This document shows positions 6,226-9,611 of a DNA stretch of 9,611 bases, piece after piece. Location: assembly GCA_903944255.1 (NCBI GenBank), contig CAJARE010000371.1, positions 1-9,611 on the forward strand, read 5' to 3'. The notes beneath the pieces were generated by a model that was not told the origin of the DNA, ran no database searches, and was given only the letters and a program-made list of their open reading frames with translations. Position numbers and translations under genes: made by a program. Position 1 is the first letter of the stretch, and each line of letters opens with the position of its first letter. This stretch comes from an uncultured beta proteobacterium (GTDB lineage Bacteria; Pseudomonadota; Gammaproteobacteria; Burkholderiales; Burkholderiaceae).

Positions 6226-6680
6226 TTATTTGGTATCCGAATATTATCTTCATCAAAATTACCTTTGACGGCATCAGCATGACAAGCGGAGCAATTTGCA
6301 GGGCTCTTGATTCCGGCTCTTTTCCATACATCAGCCCTTACTTCATCATGCTTACGAATAAACCAAGAAGTTTTAGTGATTCGATTCTCCGGAGCAAATG
6401 CAGAATACTTTTGTTTGGTAGCAGTATTTTTAAGTAACCACTGGGTGATTTCAGATTCAGTTTTTGTATCAAGGCTTGCATCTGTGCCAAAGTGCTTATC
6501 CAGACCTGACATGATGTTTTGCCAATTCTTTGGGCCTAATAAGCCTGGTGGATAAGCCATGTGGCAACTAGCACACTCGGCTTCATAAGACTTAGGGGCA
6601 TCGGAGGGCATGGTCATTTTTGCAGCCCAAGCTGGTAATGCCAACAGCAATGCCAAAGAAAGCAAAAGGTGATGTTTCAT
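6222..6680 (-). CDS. dhc: Diheme cytochrome c (DHC)
   Basis: 152 residues with a signal peptide MKHHLLLSLALLLALPAWA (cut near Ala19/Ala20), so periplasmic. There are two heme-binding motifs: CASCH (36-40) and CSACH (130-134). The segments MAYPPGLLGPKNWQNIMSGL and DKHFGTDASLD, and RITKTSWFIRKHDEV, are characteristic of the DHC family (PF09626). His63 and His111 are good candidates for the distal ligands, giving two bis-His hemes as described for DHC of Rhodobacter and Shewanella. DHC is the established electron donor to SHP, whose gene ends seven bases upstream. An AAGG ribosome binding site overlaps the SHP stop region. The gene's own stop overlaps the cytochrome b start. Confidence 0.93.
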   Translation of the reverse strand: MKHHLLLSLALLLALPAWAAKMTMPSDAPKSYEAECASCHMAYPPGLLGPKNWQNIMSGLDKHFGTDASLDTKTESEITQWLLKNTATKQKYSAFAPENRITKTSWFIRKHDEVRADVWKRAGIKSPANCSACHADAVKGNFDEDNIRIPNK

Positions 6681-6687
6681 TTACGCC

Positions 6688-7071
6688 TTATTTAACTGTC
6701 ATCAGCCAAGAAAGTAGGTCAGCCTTTTCTTGGGCAGAACATTCACGGCTAAGCACATCATTACAGTTACGCTTAAACCATTTTTCAACCTTGGCCTGGT
6801 CGGTAAACCGCTCAGGAAAGCTATTAGGAGATAGGGGTTTAATAAGCTTGCCAGTGACAATATGTTTAGTGTCGTGGTTTGGAGGATTTTCATGACATGA
6901 GGCACAACTCCACTCTTTGCCATGCTTGGCATTGAAGAACTGCTCTCCATGCGCTGAGGAAGCTTTACCAGACTGAGCCTCATACCCTTTTAGCAATTCT
7001 TGGGGTGTCGCAGAAAATGCTACTTTTACTAAACTCAACATCGTCAAAACTAAGAGTACTTTTATAATCAT
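6688..7071 (-). CDS. shp: SHP-type oxygen-binding cytochrome c (DUF1924)
   Basis: 127 residues with a signal peptide ending near Ser20 (VAFS|ATPQ), periplasmic. One heme site, CASCH (56-60), comes after the HGEQFFNAKHGKEWSC stretch typical of DUF1924. SPNSFPERFTDQAKVEKWFK leads to RNCNDVLSREC (101-111). In Rhodobacter sphaeroides SHP the distal ligand is an Asn in a loop bridged by a disulfide; here Asn102 (or Asn104) with Cys103 and Cys111 fits that arrangement. SHP binds O2 in a transient form and also NO, and takes electrons from DHC. The related cytochrome c'' of Methylophilus uses His at this site, so the Asn supports the SHP type. First gene of the redox operon, with AAGGTG nine bases before the ATG and an FNR-type site upstream. 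Confidence 0.9.
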   Translation of the reverse strand: MIIKVLLVLTMLSLVKVAFSATPQELLKGYEAQSGKASSAHGEQFFNAKHGKEWSCASCHENPPNHDTKHIVTGKLIKPLSPNSFPERFTDQAKVEKWFKRNCNDVLSRECSAQEKADLLSWLMTVK

Positions 7072-7129
7072 GATGCGGCACCTTGCTTACTTTATTTTTA
7101 AGTATGCTCTCTATAAATGCCTTAATACC

Positions 7130-7135
7130 GATATA
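7130..7135 (-). promoter_or_regulatory. Candidate -10 element of the redox operon
   Basis: The minus strand reads TATATC (7135-7130), about 60 bp upstream of the SHP ATG. Its distance from the centre of the FNR-type palindrome (7163.5) places a transcription start near 7122-7123. The palindrome then lies close to -41, the class II activator position. Confidence 0.45.
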
Positions 7136-7156
7136 AAAATAATAATGGCCCCCTAA

Positions 7157-7170
7157 TTGATTTAGATCAA
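7157..7170 (-). promoter_or_regulatory. FNR/ANR-type binding site upstream of shp
   Basis: TTGAT-TTAG-ATCAA is an exact match to the FNR consensus TTGAT-N4-ATCAA, a perfect palindrome in both half-sites. It is centred about 92 bp upstream of the SHP start, in the 259-bp gap in front of the redox operon and on the operon side of the terminator at 7216-7239. Dnr/NnrR-type regulators use similar sites, so oxygen or nitric oxide is the likely signal. Confidence 0.75.
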
Positions 7171-7215
7171 ATAGAGAAAAAGTCTCGTTTTAAAAGACAT
7201 GCTCACTTAGCCAAT

Positions 7216-7239
7216 AAAAAACCACCCGAAGGTGGTTTT
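7216..7239 (-). terminator. Intrinsic terminator of the glycosyltransferase gene (UUCG loop, can act both ways)
   Basis: ACCACC-CGAA-GGTGGT (7221-7236) is flanked by A (7216-7221) and T (7236-7239), which extend the stem to nine pairs. On the minus strand the loop is cUUCGg and a run of six U follows. It lies about 90 bp past the glycosyltransferase stop at 7331 and separates that gene from the redox operon. Confidence 0.8.
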
Positions 7240-7330
7240 AAAGCTTCTTGGTGGCTGCGGGGAAAATTTAATCAGGCCGAAGGTATATGCTCTTATTTCT
7301 TAACTCTTTATCTACTCATTCTTCAAGGGC

Positions 7331-7996
7331 TTAGCTTGCTTCTAGCTCCGGAGTCAGCGCAGCCTCATGCGGATATTTCAAAAAATTTTCTCGATGTCTT
7401 CTATAGAATAAAAGCCCCTCTTTGAGGCTAGCTACTGTCGCACCTTTTTCGATCATTTTGTCCCATAGATTCCAATCCTCTTGGGGATGAGCGCCATCTT
7501 CGTATCGTTTCTTATAGCCAATTTTTTGCCCAAAAGCCGTGCGGTACATCATTGACCCATGGTGCTGTTCTTGACGATCCCAATATAAGTCGCCCTGGTA
7601 AGACAGGGTCTCACCGGGTACTCGAATTAAGATTTCTTCTTTTAATTCGCCCGTAACAACAATGTCGTATGTGACGATATCTGCGCTGGCATTTGATAAC
7701 AATTCAATTGCGTCTGAACGCAGCCAATTATCAGCGCCTATGAATAGAACATACTTTGTATTAATCTGAGACAGTATGTCTTGAAAGTTATCTACAACCC
7801 CCAAATTTTGATGTCTCAATATATATTCAATTTCAGGATAAAGGTCTGGCAAATGATTGCAATCTAAGCCGCCATCATCAACAAATAAAATCCTTGTAGG
7901 TGGAGTCGTTTGGGAGAGCAGTGACTCGATGCAATGCGCCGCAAGGTGTCCGTATCTATAGGAGGCAATCACGACAGTAATCATATTGAATGGCAT
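7331..7996 (-). CDS. Family 2 glycosyltransferase
   Basis: 221 residues, compact GT-A fold, with no membrane segment. It begins ITVVIASYRYGHLAAHCIESLLSQTTPP (6-33), the classic GT2 nucleotide-binding start, followed by FVDDGG (39-43) and the helix VVDNFQDILS (67-76). YVLFIGADNWL (82-92) holds the DxD-like position at Gly87-Ala88-Asp89. HHGSMMYR (145-152) and PQEDWNLWDKMIEKG (171-185, with the ED catalytic-base motif at 173-174) complete it. It transfers a sugar, probably to a cell-surface glycan, but donor and acceptor cannot be told. Met1 and Met5 are both possible starts; neither has a convincing ribosome binding site. It is a single-gene unit between two terminators. Confidence 0.88.
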   Translation of the reverse strand: MPFNMITVVIASYRYGHLAAHCIESLLSQTTPPTRILFVDDGGLDCNHLPDLYPEIEYILRHQNLGVVDNFQDILSQINTKYVLFIGADNWLRSDAIELLSNASADIVTYDIVVTGELKEEILIRVPGETLSYQGDLYWDRQEQHHGSMMYRTAFGQKIGYKKRYEDGAHPQEDWNLWDKMIEKGATVASLKEGLLFYRRHRENFLKYPHEAALTPELEAS

Positions 7997-8060
7997 TAGA
8001 GCACGAAACTATGACATTAGGGCTCATAAACTCTAAACCGCCATTCCCCATCCAGACCAA

Positions 8061-8090
8061 AAGAAAATATCCCGTATAAAGCGGGATATT
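8061..8090 (-). terminator. Intrinsic terminator after the PsiE-family gene
   Basis: AATATCCCG (8066-8074) pairs perfectly with CGGGATATT (8082-8090) around a seven-base loop. On the minus strand the stem is followed by TTTTCTTTT. It lies 60 bp after the stop at 8150 and ahead of the glycosyltransferase gene, separating the two units. Confidence 0.75.
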
Positions 8091-8149
8091 AGCGTAATCA
8101 AGTTAATATGATCGGCACCAGTCATTCACCTAAAGCCCTATGGCGCTAA

Positions 8150-8524
8150 TCATTCTCGATCATGATCTTTAGACATGTTGACACGACTAATAATCCAACA
8201 GGCGCCTGCAATCAAGATGATAGCTCCACTCTCATAAAGCAAGATTGAGGGATTGCCATCTTTACCTTGAAGGATAATTAATCTACTTAATGCAGTCATT
8301 GCAATAAATAACGGTATTGTGATTGGAATGCGATGACTAGAATAAAAGGCTGCCAGCATACCAAGCACCTCTGCATAAATAAACATTAGCAAGAGATCCT
8401 GTAGCTCCACACGACGATTCTCAATAAGAGAAGAAATTTCTTGGCCCATTGCAGCAACTGTAAAAATTGCAATAATAATTAGAAATAATTTTTCGACTAA
8501 GCCAATAATATTTTTTACATTCAT
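8150..8524 (-). CDS. psiE: PsiE-family (phosphate-starvation-inducible) membrane protein
   Basis: 124 residues, close to the usual 130-140. There are four membrane helices, near 8-27, 43-62, 67-86 and 93-112. The segment SSHRIPITIPLFIAMTALSRLIIL (62-85) is the most conserved part of the PsiE family (PF06146). Glu52 within the second helix (IYAEVLGML) is also family-typical. The biochemical role of PsiE is unknown. In Escherichia coli it belongs to the phosphate regulon, but I see no clear Pho box in the 199-bp gap upstream, so phosphate control is not shown here. The start has AAAAGGT at good spacing, and the gene ends at a clear hairpin terminator. The soluble C-terminus is charged (SKDHDRE). 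Confidence 0.85.
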   Translation of the reverse strand: MNVKNIIGLVEKLFLIIIAIFTVAAMGQEISSLIENRRVELQDLLLMFIYAEVLGMLAAFYSSHRIPITIPLFIAMTALSRLIILQGKDGNPSILLYESGAIILIAGACWIISRVNMSKDHDRE

Positions 8525-8650
8525 ACGCTGACCTTTTTGATTTGGAATTCAACTGCAAAAGCGGCTTTAACTATTTAAATAAAACATTAGCAATCATTTC
8601 TAATAAGATACCTCAACAAAAGCCATTTTAGAAAAATTGTTGTGAAAAAA

Positions 8651-8673
8651 TATCCCCTGGAAGGTATCCCCTG
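8651..8673. repeat. Short direct repeat TATCCCCTG after the hydrolase gene
   Basis: TATCCCCTG occurs at 8651-8659 and 8665-8673. The second copy is part of a small hairpin GGTAT-N7-ATACC (8663-8679). On the minus strand a T run (8651-8646) follows after about 12 bases. This could be a weak terminator for the hydrolase but is not a standard one. Nothing else stands out in the gap 8525-8723. Confidence 0.3.
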
Positions 8674-8723
8674 CATACCATTGCGTGGCTTGAAGAGCTT
8701 AACTGGTATTTCTAGCTTATTAG

Positions 8724-9611
8724 CTACCAAACCACATAGTCATCAACGGCATATAACTTACATTTCGAGCTTGCTTTCTTTTCACACCTACTCAAGGCAT
8801 TCGCCAAGGGATCATCACCGCCATACTCCCATCCAAAATGATTGGTTTCACTAATGGCAAATGCCCTTGGAAAGGGTTTTTCTAAAAATAAGCTGTACGC
8901 TTTTCTCATCGAATCGTTTAAATAGGGAATTTTTTCAATCTCCCCAATTTCAGCAAAGTGGGTTTTCGCTGGGGCTACCGTACGCGGCAAAGGCCGAAAC
9001 TGAGGGTTAACAACTTTAGAAGGCATGCCTAGAGACTCAAGAAACTTTGTAAGATACGGCTCCCAAATGGCTCTCCCATCATTGCTTGTGAATAATAGAT
9101 GCGAATCGTTACCAAAAATTCCATAGGCTATAAATTGAGATTTAGGATTTCCTGCCCTGTAATGTTCAAACATAGCGTCTGAGATTTGCCTGGAAAAAAA
9201 GGAATCATTGTCCCCGTAGAGCCATATTGTTGGGACTTGAGTTGCCTTTCCAAAATCCTCAGCAGTGCGATATAGATCGGATTGCCAACCACCACAACTT
9301 TCATTTTTCAGGCCGCCTGCAAAATTTACTAAGCCTTTGACAGATTTATCTGGATTACTAGCGCCATAAGCCAAGGTTGTCCAACCGCCATGAGATTGAC
9401 CAACTACTAATGTTTGAACTTTATCTACATATGGAATGCTATGAGCATATTCAATTACAGGCTGAATATCTTCAGCTTGAAGTAAGCCATTTGCCTTCAT
9501 TGAACAAGATCCATCAGAATAATTTCCGCCTGATTTTGAAAACCCTTGACGCATTGGAACAAAAACTACGTAGTTACGCTCTAAGAAATACCTTATTGGC
9601 GATAGAGGTCT
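8724..9611 (-). CDS. Alpha/beta hydrolase (dienelactone-hydrolase-like), 5' end cut by the window edge
   Basis: The frame is open from the stop at 8724 to the right edge, giving 295 visible codons. An ATG at 9554 is internal: coding sequence continues upstream of it (RYFLERNYVVFVPMRQGFSKSGG), including the family strand before the oxyanion region. Numbering from the edge, the nucleophile is Ser73 in VGQSHGGWTTL, the acid is Asp134 or Asp136 in WLYGDNDSFF, and the base is His171 in FGNDSHLLF. The RQGFSKSGG segment resembles the 'RG-GxSxG' loop of X-Pro dipeptidyl/DLH-like hydrolases. After the fold (about residue 195) comes a tail of about 100 residues with IEKIPYLNDSMRKAY and a final CxxxxxxxC-KLYAVDDYVVW motif, which suggests an exported protein with a disulfide. 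The substrate is unknown. Confidence 0.85.
   Translation of the reverse strand, partial: RPLSPIRYFLERNYVVFVPMRQGFSKSGGNYSDGSCSMKANGLLQAEDIQPVIEYAHSIPYVDKVQTLVVGQSHGGWTTLAYGASNPDKSVKGLVNFAGGLKNESCGGWQSDLYRTAEDFGKATQVPTIWLYGDNDSFFSRQISDAMFEHYRAGNPKSQFIAYGIFGNDSHLLFTSNDGRAIWEPYLTKFLESLGMPSKVVNPQFRPLPRTVAPAKTHFAEIGEIEKIPYLNDSMRKAYSLFLEKPFPRAFAISETNHFGWEYGGDDPLANALSRCEKKASSKCKLYAVDDYVVW

Noticed and set aside
6702..6983. Second minus-strand frame of 93 codons inside shp
   Set aside because: It is a shifted frame of a gene whose heme motif, signal peptide and family motifs all lie in the other frame.
7240..7330. Possible small RNA or tRNA between the glycosyltransferase stop and its terminator
   Set aside because: No cloverleaf, no promoter and no stable fold beyond the terminator was seen; it reads as a plain 3' untranslated region.
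8525..8723. Possible Pho box upstream of psiE
   Set aside because: No pair of CTGTCAT-like direct repeats at the right spacing could be found, so phosphate control is not claimed.
8642..8854. Plus-strand open frame of 70 codons opposite the hydrolase end
   Set aside because: The composition is unlike a protein (many His, Ser and Arg), it has no ribosome binding site, and it overlaps a well-supported gene.

Overview
The window looks like a chromosomal piece of a freshwater betaproteobacterium, most likely Burkholderiaceae close to Polynucleobacter. That is an inference from moderately AT-rich DNA, tight spacing, a Bug/TctC solute-binding protein divergent from a fumarylacetoacetate-hydrolase-family gene, and c-type cytochromes in a b561 context. 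It rests on no database search. All genes but one (the Bug protein, 3194-4180) lie on the minus strand. No rRNA, tRNA, CRISPR array, insertion sequence or phage gene was seen.

Left part (1-2174, minus): a co-directional run reads TPR protein (exported), type II haloacid dehalogenase, small exported EF-hand protein, NTF2/SnoaL-like protein, and a gene cut by the left edge with a glycosyltransferase-like N-terminus. A sigma70-like promoter lies in front of the TPR gene. The last two genes touch, with TAA followed directly by ATG.

Middle (2241-4231): a fumarylacetoacetate-hydrolase-family enzyme (minus, with its own UUCG-loop terminator) is divergent from the Bug/TctC binding protein (plus). 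Their predicted promoters overlap in a 171-bp gap. A perfect 11-bp inverted repeat separates the Bug gene from the next, convergent operon.

Redox operon (4253-7071, minus), the most interesting part: five close genes encode, in transcription order, an SHP-type oxygen-binding cytochrome c (DUF1924), a diheme cytochrome c (DHC), a four-helix cytochrome b561, a cytochrome c5-like monoheme protein, and a membrane protein with a C-terminal type 1 copper (cupredoxin) domain. SHP, DHC and cytochrome b are a known partnership. The c5-like protein and the membrane-cupredoxin fusion extend it. A perfect FNR/ANR-type palindrome, TTGAT-N4-ATCAA, lies about 92 bp upstream of the SHP start with a -10-like element at class II spacing. 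This suggests control by oxygen or nitric oxide. A plausible electron path is quinol to cytochrome b561, to DHC, to SHP and/or the c5-like protein, and to the cupredoxin. The terminal reaction cannot be read from sequence.

Right part (7331-9611, minus): a family 2 glycosyltransferase, a PsiE-family membrane protein, and an alpha/beta hydrolase cut by the right edge. The first two have clear hairpin terminators.
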